Positions 21,237-32,601 are shown, counted from the first letter of the stretch. The stretch is DNA of 64,000 bases from Neurospora intermedia (GCA_037102815.1 BTPP01000001.1:5419001-5483000), one strand, 5' to 3'. Translations and numbers: made by a program. The notes: a model not told the origin generated them from the letters alone.

Positions 21237-23144
21237 ATGACATCCACATCGACATCAGCGGACGCCTTCGCCGGCCAAGGCGACAACATTCTCCGGCCTC
21301 GACCACGGAAACCCTTGCACACTCAAGTCTCCCAACTCTCCCACGACGCAAACGGCGACAGCGACCATGTAAACGGTACCGGAGCTACCAGGTACGACCA
21401 TCACAACAAGACAAAGCGTGGAAGAGACCTACCGGACATCTCTCCAGAGTGCTAACTGATCTGCTGACATCAGCGTCACCGGTGTAAGCAGCGGCCGCTC
21501 GACCCCGATTCCGTCCGATGCTCCCCCGTCCATCCAATCCCTCTCGACTGCCCGCAAGCAAGTCCGCGCCGAGCAACGCCGCCGCATCTTCCCCACGATA
21601 GAGTTCGCAAGCCGAGTATCCCACTTCGATCCCAACAGCGACTACCGCGACTTCCATGGCTTCTTCAATCTCTTTTGGATCGGCTTGGCCATCATGGCCA
21701 TCACCACCTGCCTACGCAACATCAAAGACACGGGCTATCCGCTGCGTGTCCAGATCTGGGGGCTCTTCACCGTCAAGCTCTGGCATCTTGCCATTGCTGA
21801 CTTCCTCATGGTAGCCACCACCGCCGTATCCCTCCCACTACACAAGGTCTTCCGCGCTGCCCCCGCGGGTGGCGTGTTGACCTGGGCCAAGGGCGGCATG
21901 GCCATCCAGAGCATCTACCAGGCCATCTGGCTAGCCGTTTGGATTGTGATTCCCTTTTGGCTGGAGTGGACGTGGACTGCCCAGGTCTTTCTGCTGCTAC
22001 ATACCATGGTGCTGCTCATGAAGATGCACTCGTACTCGTTCTACATGGGCCACCTGTCCGAGACCGAGAAGCGTCTCCGGGCGCTCGACGACCCGGCCAC
22101 CGCCTCCAAGGCCCCGGCCTACCTTTACCCAACCCCCGAAAACCCCTTGGGCACCGTCGCCAGCCCCAAGCAGCGCGCGGTCGAAGCCGCCGCCGAAGCC
22201 AGCAGCAAGGAAACCGAGGAGATCAGCACCCCCAATGAGGACGAAGAGATCACTCAGCTCCGCGAGGACCTCGCTCGCGAACTCACTTCGCCCATGGGCA
22301 ACATCACGTACCCGGCCAACCTGACTTGGGCCAACTACCTCGACTATCTCTGCTGCCCGACGCTATGCTATGAAATCGAGTACCCGCGCACCGCCGCCAT
22401 CGACTGGCAGAACCTGCTGTCCAAGGTCCTGGCCGTCTTCGGCTGCATCTTTTTGTTGACCGTCATCTCGGAGGAGTTCATCCTACCCGCGCTGACCGAC
22501 GCCTCCATCCGTCTCGATCCTACGCTGCGCGCCGCCGCCGGCGATTCCGGTCCCTTGACGGCGCTCGAAGCCCTCCTCGTTCTTGCGGAGACCATCTCCT
22601 GGCTGCTGTTCCCCTTCATGCTCACCTTCTTGCTTGTCTTCCTCGTCATCTTCGAGTATGTTCTCGGCGCCTTCGCCGAGATCACGCACTTTGCCGATCG
22701 CCACTTCTATTCGGACTGGTGGAACAGCACGGACTGGATGGAATTTTCTCGCGAATGGAACGTGCCCGTATACAATTTCCTGAGGAGACACGTATACAGC
22801 GCCAGCAGGCCGCATGTCGGCAAGGCCAACGCGACCGTCATTACCTTTTTGATCTCGGCCGTAGGCCACGAGATCGTGATGGCTTGTATCACTAAGAAGT
22901 TGAGAGGCTATGGTTTCATTTGCCAGATGCTCCAGCTGCCGATTGTGATGCTGCAAAAGACCGAGTTGGTCAGGGGCAAGAAGACGTTGAATAATGTTTG
23001 CTTTTGGTGTAGTATGATCTTGGGGTTGAGTTTGGTAAGTTGTTCTCCTTTCCTCTTCTTTCCCTTTCGTTTATATTGTCGAAGATTAAAGAGATTACTA
23101 ACGATTGGAGTGAACAGATTTGCTCGCTTTACGTGTTGGTATAA
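21237..23144 (+). CDS. Sterol O-acyltransferase (ACAT/ARE family, MBOAT)
   Basis: Three exons, 21237-21391, 21474-23034 and 23118-23144, give 580 residues. Both introns have GT-AG ends and CTAAC branch points; the last exon codes only eight residues. It is a polytopic ER protein with about eight or more hydrophobic segments from residue 115 on. The ACAT signature FYSDWWN is at 463-469 and the MBOAT active-site histidine is H517 in SAVGHEIVM. The end CSLYVLV is the usual C-terminus of fungal ARE1/ARE2 enzymes and supports the last splice. The enzyme esterifies ergosterol with fatty acyl-CoA for storage in lipid droplets. The N-terminal ~100 residues and an acidic loop near 270-295 look disordered. 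Orthology to yeast ARE2 rather than ARE1 was not resolved. Confidence 0.92.
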
Positions 23145-24847
23145 ACCAATCGACCTGCATTGCATTTCTCCCGGTCAATTCTCCGGACACAATTACAGCA
23201 CATATTGTACCATACTATACCATATATCATATTATATACAAGAGGCGTCGGCGTCTGATAAGCAAGAACGGAAGAGAAGGAAAAGGAGAAGAACTTGGCC
23301 TGGTATTCAATTGATTGTAAGCGAATTAAACTGGTGGTTAGTCGAAGTAACGATGTATCCTGTCTTTGTCTTTGCCTGGTTTTGTTGCATTACAAGGAGG
23401 AGCAAAATGTTCTGTCTTATAGAGTACAGTACAGATACCCGTTATACATACATACATCTGGTGTATACATGTAGTGTTTCATACCTATGACCTGTATGAG
23501 AGGTCAAGTATAAGTGCCTTATGTATCCAAGGAACGGTGCGTGACGGGTCGGGCATAGGTACTTGGACACCGGTCTAAGTACCTACCTGCCTACTACTTG
23601 CCTCAGCTATTGAGATGAGCATGGAGGGTTGGCGCACAAGAAACATTATGGAAACGAACCTAGCTTCATCCTCAGATTGTTTCCTCTTGGACACCACTGA
23701 CTTAGGTAATTGACCCGAGTCACAGACTGCCCATTTCGAGGCTTTGGGACTTCTATTTCGACTACTGCAGAATCGAGATCTAGGGTAGATAGGCCATCAG
23801 GTCGTTGATGAGCAGACACAAGATATACCGAACGCTTGCCCTCAGATTATCTGCAGCTGATGTATAGAGACAGACTATTGATGTTCCAACGAAACCATAA
23901 CAAATCACCGTTCCCCTGACAACAACTGAAGTTTTCGTTCTTGTGGCGTCGGCGAGTGCAATCGATAATATGGAATGTCTTCAGGTGTGGAGAGTTTTCG
24001 TGTGCCCTGCGAAGAAAAAGGAGGTCAGCTAGGTATCCCACAAGGTAAGCGATAATGGACAAGAAGAGATAAAATGAAGAGACACAACGGAGATACGCCT
24101 GTGAACGATGGGTAGAAAAGAAGTGAAAAGAGAAATCATCGTCGTAAGAAGTTCCAACCAAGCCTTGAGAACCATATTGTTTTTATGATACAAAGCCACT
24201 AACTAGTATTCTCCTCATAGCGTTGCCCTATGTCGTGTATATCAGTCCATCGCTTATTATTTCGTATTCTTAACAGCTGAGTATACGGTATTTCACTGTT
24301 TGGAATGCCGATCCACATTGTGGTTGTGAAAGGGTTCCTTGATAGTACAAGTCTAGGGTATCCAAAACGTTGGTATGTTTGTAAGAGGTACGTTACGTCG
24401 TCATTCCCGTGCCTTAGATACAACCAAAAATCAAAGAAAAAAACGAGTGAACCCCAAGATGGAAATTCCTATTGCTTCATCATCATGTGCTACATTTCCC
24501 GATGCTGTCCTTGACCATTGTCCCAGAGCGTTCCCACGCATCCCGTTTCCTCTCCTTGCCATGGCTTTGAGTCCTCTATCTCGTGCCCAGATCGTATCCC
24601 AATAAATCCCATACCATGCGATGTGTGAAACGTAAACGTGTCGTTACTGTCTCTTTACCGGGTTTCGTTCCCCATATATGAGTAGTATAAAAGCAGAAAA
24701 TTAACCAATTGATCTCCAAACCAAACACCGTACCCCGATGACCCGATCAATGCAAGCCGTTGAAAACACCTGCCGAAAGAAGAGAACTGGAAGTCCAGCG
24801 AAACAGAAAAACAAAGTTGTCGGGTTCAGAGTCCCTTAAATCAAGTT
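23145..24847. other. Convergent intergenic region sterol acyltransferase / DnaJ gene
   Basis: It holds both 3' UTRs and a 30-bp foldback at 23556-23585 built from TAGGTACTT arms. No supported gene is present. Confidence 0.55.
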
Positions 24848-26587
24848 CTAGTATGAAGGCACTGAAGGATAGGCTCGATGAGGATAGGGTATATCGGCGT
24901 ATTTCACGTCAGTCGTAGTGAATGTCTTGCCTTCTTTCACCTTCATACCCGAGGTCGAGTACATGCGTGCAGATCCGTACATTTCAGGAGGAACTCGTGT
25001 GGCGGAAGTTCCTCGCGAGTAAGACTGGGGATATGTTGGTTCATCGCGCCTCGAGCTTCTGCCCCCATCCGCTTTGTACCGAACACCATCAGAAGGGGAA
25101 TCCGCATAACGTGAACGATGATGGCGTCCGTAATCATCATCTGAGTCGTTATGGTAGACTTTGTCGAAATGTCGGTCAGAGCTAGGAGCCCAAGTAGTGT
25201 GCCGTGTCATGGGCGGTGGATGAAACTGATGTCCGGAATGTATATCATTGGTTGTTGCTGATCGTTGCATGCGAGAGGGAGAGTTCAGAGGCGAAGGGAC
25301 CGCATGAGTCTTCGAAGCCTTGACGTTGATCGGATTAGGGCGAGAATTCGTCGGAGCAAGGCGAGGCGAAACAGGGATGATGTTCGGGCCCTCCTTGGAC
25401 CTCGGTGGCGTCTCATGGGAGCATCGACGGGGTCGAGCAGATGATCGCGGGACTTCTTCTTCGTCGTAGTCGGCGGGGGACGGACGGGGCACTTCTGGCT
25501 TATAATTCCAAAACTCAGTTTGGGATCTCCCAAGCTTCGGAATTGCACGTTCCCCGTCTCGAGATAGTTTGGTGCCCCTGTTCTGGATGTATAGCCTTGC
25601 CTTTTCCAGCGGGTCATCGGCAACAAAACCGGCAGCGGGACGAGAGGCCGGCTTTTCTCGCCCATAATCATATTCGCGGGAGCGGGAACCATCTCGTTCG
25701 CGCTCCTTAGTCTCGGTGTATTTCTTACTCGAAGACTTTGCAGATTTCTTGTCCGACTTGGGAGGCTCCTCGGGCTCCTCCATGACTTCAATTGAGGGAC
25801 CCTTGTGCCGCCGGGATTTATCCTCTGATTTTCGTTCCTTCTCGGGTCTCTCCCGTTCCCTGTCCGTCTTCTTCTTCTCCGCCTTGCGGCCGGGATCAGC
25901 CATTTCTTCCAACTCCCTGGCCAAGTCCCTCTGGCGTCTTGCCTTCTTCTCCTCTTCATCCTTGCGCTTGTCCTTCGACTTCTCTTCTTCTCGTCTCAAT
26001 GGCTTCTCCTCCTCGCGCCTCGCAGGCCTTTCATCTTCACGTCTGGGGGCCTTTTCCTCTTCGCGCCGTGAGGGCCTTTCGTCCTCGGGTCTTGGTTGCT
26101 TCTCATAGCTAGTTGCCCGACGAGCACGTCTCTCTTCGTTGAAGTTCATGTCGGCGAAGCGAGCAGTAGGAACTTCCTCGTGAGAGCGCGAGGGCTGAAA
26201 GTACATCTTTTCCCTGGTTGATGTCGTTGTCCTGTGAGAGGCACGCTCTGGCGTACTGCTGAAAGCGAACTCCTTGTGCCTGGGAGATGATCGAGCAGCT
26301 GGGGAATGCGCCGCGCTCTTTGAGGCAGCCCGTGCCTTTTGTTGGTTGAGTTCACTCATTCGAACCTGATGCTCATACTTTGCCCTCTCTTCGTCGTTGT
26401 TGAGAAGCTCATATGCTTGCTGGACTTTTTGGAACTCGTCCTGCTTCTCAGCTTTCAGAGTCGGATCTTGAACCTTGTCTGGATGGCACTTGAGGACCAA
26501 TTTTCGGTATGCTGTCCGAATCTCAGTCTTGTCTGCCGTCTTTGCGATGCCGAGGACCTGCCACGGGTCGGGAGGAAGAGAAGACAT
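24848..26587 (-). CDS. J-domain (DnaJ/Hsp40 class C) protein
   Basis: An intronless frame of 579 residues on the minus strand. The ATG at 26587 is the first in frame; the frame is open for 198 more codons upstream but without any ATG. The J domain occupies residues about 7-72 with the invariant HPD at 35-37 (KCHPDKV). The rest is highly charged and low in complexity: a repeat of RREEEK-type units at about 171-203, an Arg/Glu/Lys-rich region to about 300, and a Ser/Pro/Tyr-rich C-terminal half. There is no Gly/Phe region, zinc-finger or C-terminal substrate domain, so it is class C. It should stimulate an Hsp70 partner; client and location are unknown. The basic, RS/RE-rich tail would fit a nuclear or RNA-associated protein, but this is inference. 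Confidence 0.85.
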   Translation of the reverse strand: MSSLPPDPWQVLGIAKTADKTEIRTAYRKLVLKCHPDKVQDPTLKAEKQDEFQKVQQAYELLNNDEERAKYEHQVRMSELNQQKARAASKSAAHSPAARSSPRHKEFAFSSTPERASHRTTTSTREKMYFQPSRSHEEVPTARFADMNFNEERRARRATSYEKQPRPEDERPSRREEEKAPRREDERPARREEEKPLRREEEKSKDKRKDEEEKKARRQRDLARELEEMADPGRKAEKKKTDRERERPEKERKSEDKSRRHKGPSIEVMEEPEEPPKSDKKSAKSSSKKYTETKERERDGSRSREYDYGREKPASRPAAGFVADDPLEKARLYIQNRGTKLSRDGERAIPKLGRSQTEFWNYKPEVPRPSPADYDEEEVPRSSARPRRCSHETPPRSKEGPNIIPVSPRLAPTNSRPNPINVKASKTHAVPSPLNSPSRMQRSATTNDIHSGHQFHPPPMTRHTTWAPSSDRHFDKVYHNDSDDDYGRHHRSRYADSPSDGVRYKADGGRSSRRDEPTYPQSYSRGTSATRVPPEMYGSARMYSTSGMKVKEGKTFTTTDVKYADIPYPHRAYPSVPSY

Positions 26588-28685
26588 GGTGATGATGGTG
26601 ATGGTGAGAATTGATAAGGTACGTTGACTCGAGTTTGATGTCTGAAGGAAAAGCTTGTCGAAAAGCGAGCCGGAAAAGTATAGTATATGTAACTTGACAA
26701 GAAGGCACCAGGCGTCCGTCGAGACAGGGCAACTAAAGCATTGAAAGACGTGGGCTTCTCGTAGGAACCCGGAGGGCGAGTTGTATATGTCCCTGGGGCT
26801 GGGAGGCGTGGAAATATGGGGCGGTAGGGATTGCGAGGCTGACGCGCGGTTGGAGGGGCGAAACGGGTGCGGCTGTGGACGCAAAGAAGTGAAAGATAGG
26901 AATTGAGGCGAAAGGAAAAAAAAGCGTAGAAAGAAAGTTGGAGGGCGGCTTCTGGGGGGCGGTAGCGGTAGGTATAGGTGCTGGTCGTCGTGATCTGACT
27001 GGTAAAATAGGGTGGGCCGTTGTCTAGTGGTTGTAGTGTTGCGCCTAGCTGTGCTCGTGCAGGGCCAAGGGAACCACAGGGGAGGGTCGTTAGGGGGGAA
27101 GGGATCTCGGGGATCTGGAGACTGGCCGACCGGAGTGGGGCGCGTGGTGTTGTTGTTTCCGGTACTGGATTTGTCGTGCAACCAAGGGCGGTGATCAACG
27201 TTTTAAAGACCAGGTATAACTTGAAGGGTCTCTCGGTGTAGTGTGTGTGTGTGTGCGGGGTGTATGGAGTATATGATCAGAAGGTGAAGAGAGCAGGGTA
27301 GGTAATCCCAAAGCAACGACGCACAACCTAAGAGAAGTGACAATAACCTTGAGGTTCTCAGGAAACAGGCGTGACGTGGGTCGGGTGGAAAGAGACCACA
27401 AGGGTAGGTACCTCCCCCTGACTGGATGATGTAGCGAGGTATTCCCTTGGTCGGTATAGGTATCCCAGCAACGGACAATAGTCGATCGGCAACACAACCT
27501 GAAGTGGAAGTCGAAAACGGAGAAGCGAATGTCGGAAACACTAAAAGTCTGAAGAAGATGGAGGAGGTGGACTGAGCAAGGTACGGTATGCGCGGAAGGT
27601 GAAAAGGGCGAGGATGATGGCCAGGCCAAGGTCACCTGCGCTCGCTTTGATGTCGTGCCAGGGTCGAGTGCGTGGACTGGTGGTGGTGCTATGGATGGTT
27701 CAAGTTGACGGGCAGGTGCGCTCCTTGATTAATTGTTTTCCCATAACTGCCCTTCCAGTCCGCACTGGAATGTAATGTACCTGTAAACAGCCAAGATATC
27801 GCGACTGGCAAAATTGTGTGTGTCTAATAGTGCGCCTCGTGTTCGTCCTGACTTCTTGGGACGAACTTGTAAGTAACGCGCACACTCCCGTTGCTCTGGA
27901 TCTTGATGGGCCCCAATGCGATACTGTCGAGTCCAGTGGGAGATGGGAGCATGGAACCGGACCTGAGATACCGAGACAGCCCAAATAAAGACAGATCGAG
28001 AAAAAAGGTACCTCTGCTATAATTCTGTACCTGTGTCTACTTTTGCTCTTCTTCACTTTCATACCTAGACTACCTAGACTACTTCACAGACATGTGTGTG
28101 AAGCTGTCGATAGCGTCAGTTGCGGGGATTCGACAGGTGTGAACAGGCTCACAGTAGGGTCGTTCAATGTCGCGCTTCTGCACCAGAGGCACAGATACAA
28201 CTCCAAGTTTCTAATTCCTACTGGGCAGACGCGCGATGCTCCCCAACACTGTGAGGGGAAGAAGGCATGCATGTGCAGACGACGTGAGGTTTGGAGGAGC
28301 CAGAGGGCTATGCGGACTGCGGAGGTGCTGAAAATGCGGTGGACCAGCATATCGAGACGGCCTCTTACTGGCTGGACGCACGCTGGCTGTATGCGGAGCT
28401 TTTCCTGTTGTGGTTCCTTTGCCAGGCCCCGGCTTATGCCATCAAATGAGAAGGTCCCCTCGTAGTTCGTCCCTCGACTTCTGTCGGCTTCTTTCTCAGC
28501 TTCTCTTCCGGCCGCCGGCCGCTAATGATGCATAGTGCTACCTTCCTCAGCAGCGCAGGTGTGGCAGTCATGTCAGGAATAGCATCGCTGTTGAGGCGAC
28601 AGTCAAGACAGCCCAGATGAGGTTGCCCCCTTCTCCTGAGTGCATGTGAGACTATAATATCCGGAATATGGACCGTCAAAATGCC
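26588..28685. other. 5' leader of DnaJ gene and intergenic region
   Basis: The left part is the DnaJ 5' leader and promoter. It includes a GT dinucleotide repeat at 27241-27255 and a TAGGTACCT motif at 27405. No gene could be supported. Confidence 0.5.
27241..27255 (+). repeat. (GT)n dinucleotide repeat
   Basis: Seven and a half GT units in non-coding DNA. Confidence 0.85.
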
Positions 28686-29392
28686 ATGTCAAACAGCACC
28701 AGCCACGTCTCGACGCTCGGAAAGGCGGCCTCGCTCCCTGATCGGCGTCGGTCGTCCACGGGCGTGCACCCCGGAGTGCCACTCGCTCAATAGTCCATTG
28801 CTGAGACGGGAGTGCCAAGTTCCAAACACCATAATTCCATCGGAATATTGCCCGGTGCCTCGGTGTGGACTGGTGATGGTGTTGAATGGACGGACTTGAC
28901 GCCGCCGCCGCGGGACGCCGAGAGCACCGACTCGCCCCAGTCAGACTTGAAGAAGTTGATCTTGGCCCAAGACACCGTTCGACAGCTCAGCAGAACCGTT
29001 TGTTCCTGCGCAAGCTACCGGATTAGCAGTCTCATCTTGCTCATCAGGGCAGGCGTATGTTCCCTCGTGTCAATCACCGTGACAATCCTCGTACGGCTGG
29101 ATGGTGTGGCAGTCACCAATAGGTTCTTTTGAGAGCTGAGATTGCATCAACCGTCAAAGGTCAAACCGTCCAAGTTCAAAACGTTGTCAAGCAAGCATGG
29201 TCCGTGTACACCGACGACGAATTGATGACTGTAGGAGGTATCCATGTCACTTTTCCCTCGGGCGTAGCATCACAAACGGCAGGAGACTACGCTCCTGATG
29301 ATGCTCTAGAGGTACTTAAACAGGGAAAAAGCGCGCCTGCTTCAGGATATGTCAGTGCAATGAGGTCAACACTTTCCGAGTTGAGTTACCGT
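28686..29392 (+). pseudogene. Broken, unidentified protein-coding gene with in-frame stop
   Basis: From the ATG at 28686 a frame with normal Neurospora codon choice runs to 29054 but is cut by one TAG at codon 36 (28791-28793). It continues in the same frame with TGDGVEWTDLTPPPRDAES and LKKLILAQDTVRQL. A GTATGT...TAG intron fits at 29055-29122 (68 nt) with both exons in phase 0. The next exon reads on as LLRAEIASTVKGQTVQVQNV and SGVASQTAGDYAPDDALEVL up to about 29392, where resemblance to coding sequence fades. The TAG could come from CAG by a CpA to TpA change, the signature of repeat-induced point mutation, but one site proves nothing. I do not recognise the family. An alternative is an intact gene with an intron around codon 36 that I could not see. 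Confidence 0.35.
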
Positions 29393-31945
29393 CTTCAATT
29401 CGTCATCCAACCACAGTCTCCGCTGCGCTCTTTCCTCGACTTGGCAATACATAGCCGCTTTAAACGCCCAACGTCCAACATTTTGCCGGCAGCACTCGTA
29501 TGGGCAAGTACGGTACCCGTCTGGCCTACAGACTGGATTATGGAGATATCCCGCCATGAGAGTAGGTACCTAGGTACCTACCTCTACCTGTACCTGCCTC
29601 TATGATGCTCGAAACTGCACAGTCCCTCGACAGCCCCGGATTTCGGAGGAGGCCTCGATCGATGCCCGCTGCTCTTTCTTGAGCTGTGACGCTCCGACTT
29701 CCGAGTGCCCATGCAACTGAAAACAGTTCGTCCTGTCGTCGCTGGGTCAAGACGCTGGCTTGACCTCTCAGATGCCCTTTAGCCCTCTCCATGGAACAGT
29801 CGCAGACTCTGACTGGCTGATTGGGCCATCACAAGAGCGAATTTCTCCCAACGTCAACTTTTGTCATATTTCCATCCGCCAATGGTCGACAGGCATGCGA
29901 CCGCACCATTCAAGTGACACCAGTCATCTTCCACACCTGGTCAGTCTTCTATCCAATTGAGACACACGGTTCCCTTTCCCATTCCAACATTCCCCTCGAT
30001 ACCCACCCACGAAACGATACACATCCAGAAGCAGGTACAGCCAAACAGCCTCATACATACAACAGGTCCATTGTGACAGTCTGCTGTTAGCCTTGTCACT
30101 CCATCCAATGCCTTTCCAAAGAAGCCATGATTTCAGGGACGGTCGGAGTACTGCATTTTCCCCCATTTGACAACCAATGAGGGTTGGTTCACCAAAGTTC
30201 ATCGACTGGCTACAGAGTCTCGTCTACTGCCAATACCCGTGCCTCACATCATGCAAATAGCGTCTCCTACCTGGCTTTTGCAGCGTTCTCAGCGAACAAG
30301 ATACACATCACCCAACTCCTTGTCTCTCTCCTCGGAGGAAATGGCCTCGTGGTTGAAGTGGACCTAGACGTCGAATACCGAAGATGATCACCTACGTGAA
30401 GGAGCAGTCCGACTATCTGTCAGGCAACATTGTTTTGGACGTTGGCCTTACTACCATGGTGACGTCCACAAGCCGCGCCGCGCTCACTGAGTACTACTCG
30501 AGTTACATCAAGCCCCTCCACCCCTCGTTTCCTCCTTCCGAGCAACTGTCGACTTTACCCCGCCAAACAGGAAAGCACCAAGATATTAGCTCTTGGCCTC
30601 GGTACCCCTTCGTCATGTTCATCATGTTTTGCGGTCAGAGCCATGCCGTCGGATGAGATCCTTACAGCAGTCGTTCGTTTCCATGCCCATCAGTTGGTTT
30701 CCCCATGCGATGCCGGCCAGGTCGCGTCACACCACCCGCACAGTACACGCGCAGAATCCCTTTTCCGTGGGTGATACTATAGGTATGTCTGTACGTTGGG
30801 GCACCATTGGCAATGCAGCTGGAGGGGGGGAGTGTAAGCCGGGGCAGCCGCACATGAGATGCAACTCCCAGACCGCCGAAAGGATATTGTAACCACCCAT
30901 CCCCGTGGTGGCGGTGAGCTTACGATATGCTGCTTCTAGTGTTCTAACTGCATACCTCATATCGTGAGTTCTTGACGAATTGGGAAGACTGTTGTGCCAA
31001 CGTTTGTTCTTAGCACTCTGTGTTCCTACGATCGGACGGATACCCTTGGAGAGACCTCGAAAGAATCTCTGATCCTGAGCAGAACAAGCACAAGCTCGAC
31101 ATCGACTTTCTGATGAGACTCGCCGAAGCCGTTCCATCCTGGATTGTCTTGCTTATCACCAATTGCCAGATCATGGAAGCGTACAAGGAGAGACCAGGAG
31201 GTTTGTTTTATCTGCTGCAAACCCTATGATAGGTGCTCCGTTCGTATGTCGGCCGGTCGCAGCCGTGCAACCTGCATGCCGTCACAGATGCGCATCACAC
31301 TTCCCCCGTACACTACTCGAACTCCTCGAGTGAGGACCCTCGAAGCCAAACATGTCAAGTAGCGGGGGGCAGAAGCGTCAGGCTGATTGGACACGAGGGC
31401 TTCTAGAGCCGCTTCCCGATGAACTCGTGCTCCGATTTTCTCCCGGCTGATGGAACTACATGTTGCGCATACCCCAAACCTTCTCGGCAGGCATCTCCTT
31501 GTCCCTTTACCCTTTCTTTTGTTTTTATTTTCTATCTTTTGGCCATCTTCGAACTGGGCTGGTTGACTGGCATTCATCACATGCACCCTAATCAACATCT
31601 TGTTTCTTTGCTTTCCTGTCTATAATGCTGTGCGCTTCTACTTCAGAGAGCACTCTTAGAAACCTGATTGGGGTCATAAGGCAAACTGCACAATCGCCAC
31701 AACACATTTGGAGGAAAGGCTTCAGCAAATCATAACGTGGTCAGTGACCATTATGCCTGAGCCTCCAACCCCTTCGGGCGTTGAAGAGACCCAGCTGATC
31801 GGGGAATATCAGCCAGAAGAAGGCTAGGGGATCGACATAGCGGACAGCATTCCGTGGTGCAATCGGAGCGGGCCGCCATTTGTTCCGTCAAGGGGTTCAA
31901 ATCAAAACCTTGAGGGTCTCCGTACATGGCAAAATTCGGAAATAC
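29393..31945. other. Gene-relic region with coding-like fragments
   Basis: No intact gene is present. Coding-like plus-strand pieces lie at 30184-30384 (ANKIHITQLLVSLLGG, then VVEVDLDVEYRR and a stop), at 30384-30520 in the next frame (TYVKEQSDYLSGNIVLDVGL), and at 31020-31229 (DPEQNKHKLDIDFLMRLAEA, ending at TGA). The first two abut with a one-base frame change, which suggests a frameshifted gene. They use C-ending codons like real Neurospora exons. A perfect 20-bp palindrome is at 29562-29581. The family is unknown. An unusual multi-exon gene is not excluded. Confidence 0.35.
29562..29581. repeat. Perfect 20-bp palindrome (TAGGTACCTA type)
   Basis: The sequence equals its own reverse complement over 20 bp and contains two AGGTACCT cores. 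Similar cores recur in other intergenic stretches of the window. Confidence 0.85.
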
Positions 31946-32043
31946 ACATCACCCCTTGTTTAATTGTTAGCTCGGTACTGTTAACCCCCATAGAGAAGAA
32001 CGTAGAGCAAGAACCACGCTAACAATTAAACCAGGGTTGATGT
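31946..32043. mobile_element. 98-bp foldback element resembling the Guest MITE
   Basis: Terminal inverted repeats of 26 bp at 31946-31971 and 32018-32043 match at 24 of 26 positions (ends ACATCA and TGATGT) and enclose a 46-bp unique centre. The tetranucleotide ATAC directly flanks both ends (31942-31945 and 32044-32047), as a target-site duplication would. The total of 98 bp equals the length published for Guest, an inverted-repeat element of Neurospora crassa, as I recall it. I could not compare the sequence itself. It has no coding capacity, so it would need a transposase from elsewhere. It lies in the relic-rich gap. Confidence 0.6.
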
Positions 32044-32100
32044 ATACACACGCACAATTCTCACTCACATCGTTCGTATACACAGCTCGCACCTAGGCGT

Positions 32101-32601
32101 GTGATGGAAGAACACCCCGCAGAAGTCGCTTCTTGCATGACAGATTTGCATGGTGGACTTGACCCCAACTTGGACATTTATCCGACCGACAACCCAACCT
32201 ATCTATCCAGCTGGATGGTAGTATCGGTTTTCAGACTGCCCATGCGAATCTGGACCCTGAGAAAGATTGTTGAAAGCTTCCTAGCAAACGGGATGAGCTG
32301 TCATATTCTGAAACCTAGCTCAAGCCCATCTTGCAGATCAGTAACCCAAAAGCCAATTACATCAACAAATTTGCCGACGAAATCCGCATGGCAATGGAGA
32401 CATACCCAACTCACCGCGTGTGTCAAACCGCCATATTGTACCATAATATGGAGACCCAAGACCTCCCAAAGTGCCGGTTCGCCCGCAAATCCCACATGGC
32501 AACCTCCTGGTATGACTTCATCAGCGTTACGGAAATGTCGCCTACACGTTAGTGTAGGCAGGTGGAAACGGCCGGCTTTGTTTGCAACGAGCCCGCGATG
32601 A
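32101..32601 (+). pseudogene. Fragmentary coding-like region, possible transferase relic
   Basis: Two overlapping frames look coding-like in turn: one from the ATG at 32104 to about 32310, and another at about 32316-32552 with ISNPKANYINKFADEIRMAM and ending HMATSWYDFISVT. The segment SWYDF and the preceding helix-like stretch are loosely reminiscent of fungal BAHD-type acyltransferases (PF02458), which carry SSWYDF-like motifs. The frame change between them is not explained by a clear intron. The assignment is weak and may be wrong. Confidence 0.2.

Noticed and set aside
26588-27181. 198-codon N-terminal extension of the J protein
   Set aside because: Open frame but no ATG, and Ser/Pro/Leu-rich sequence unlike any J protein. 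Treated as 5' leader.
31890-31925. tRNA B-box-like sequence GGTTCAAATC
   Set aside because: No T stem of five pairs and no cloverleaf could be formed.
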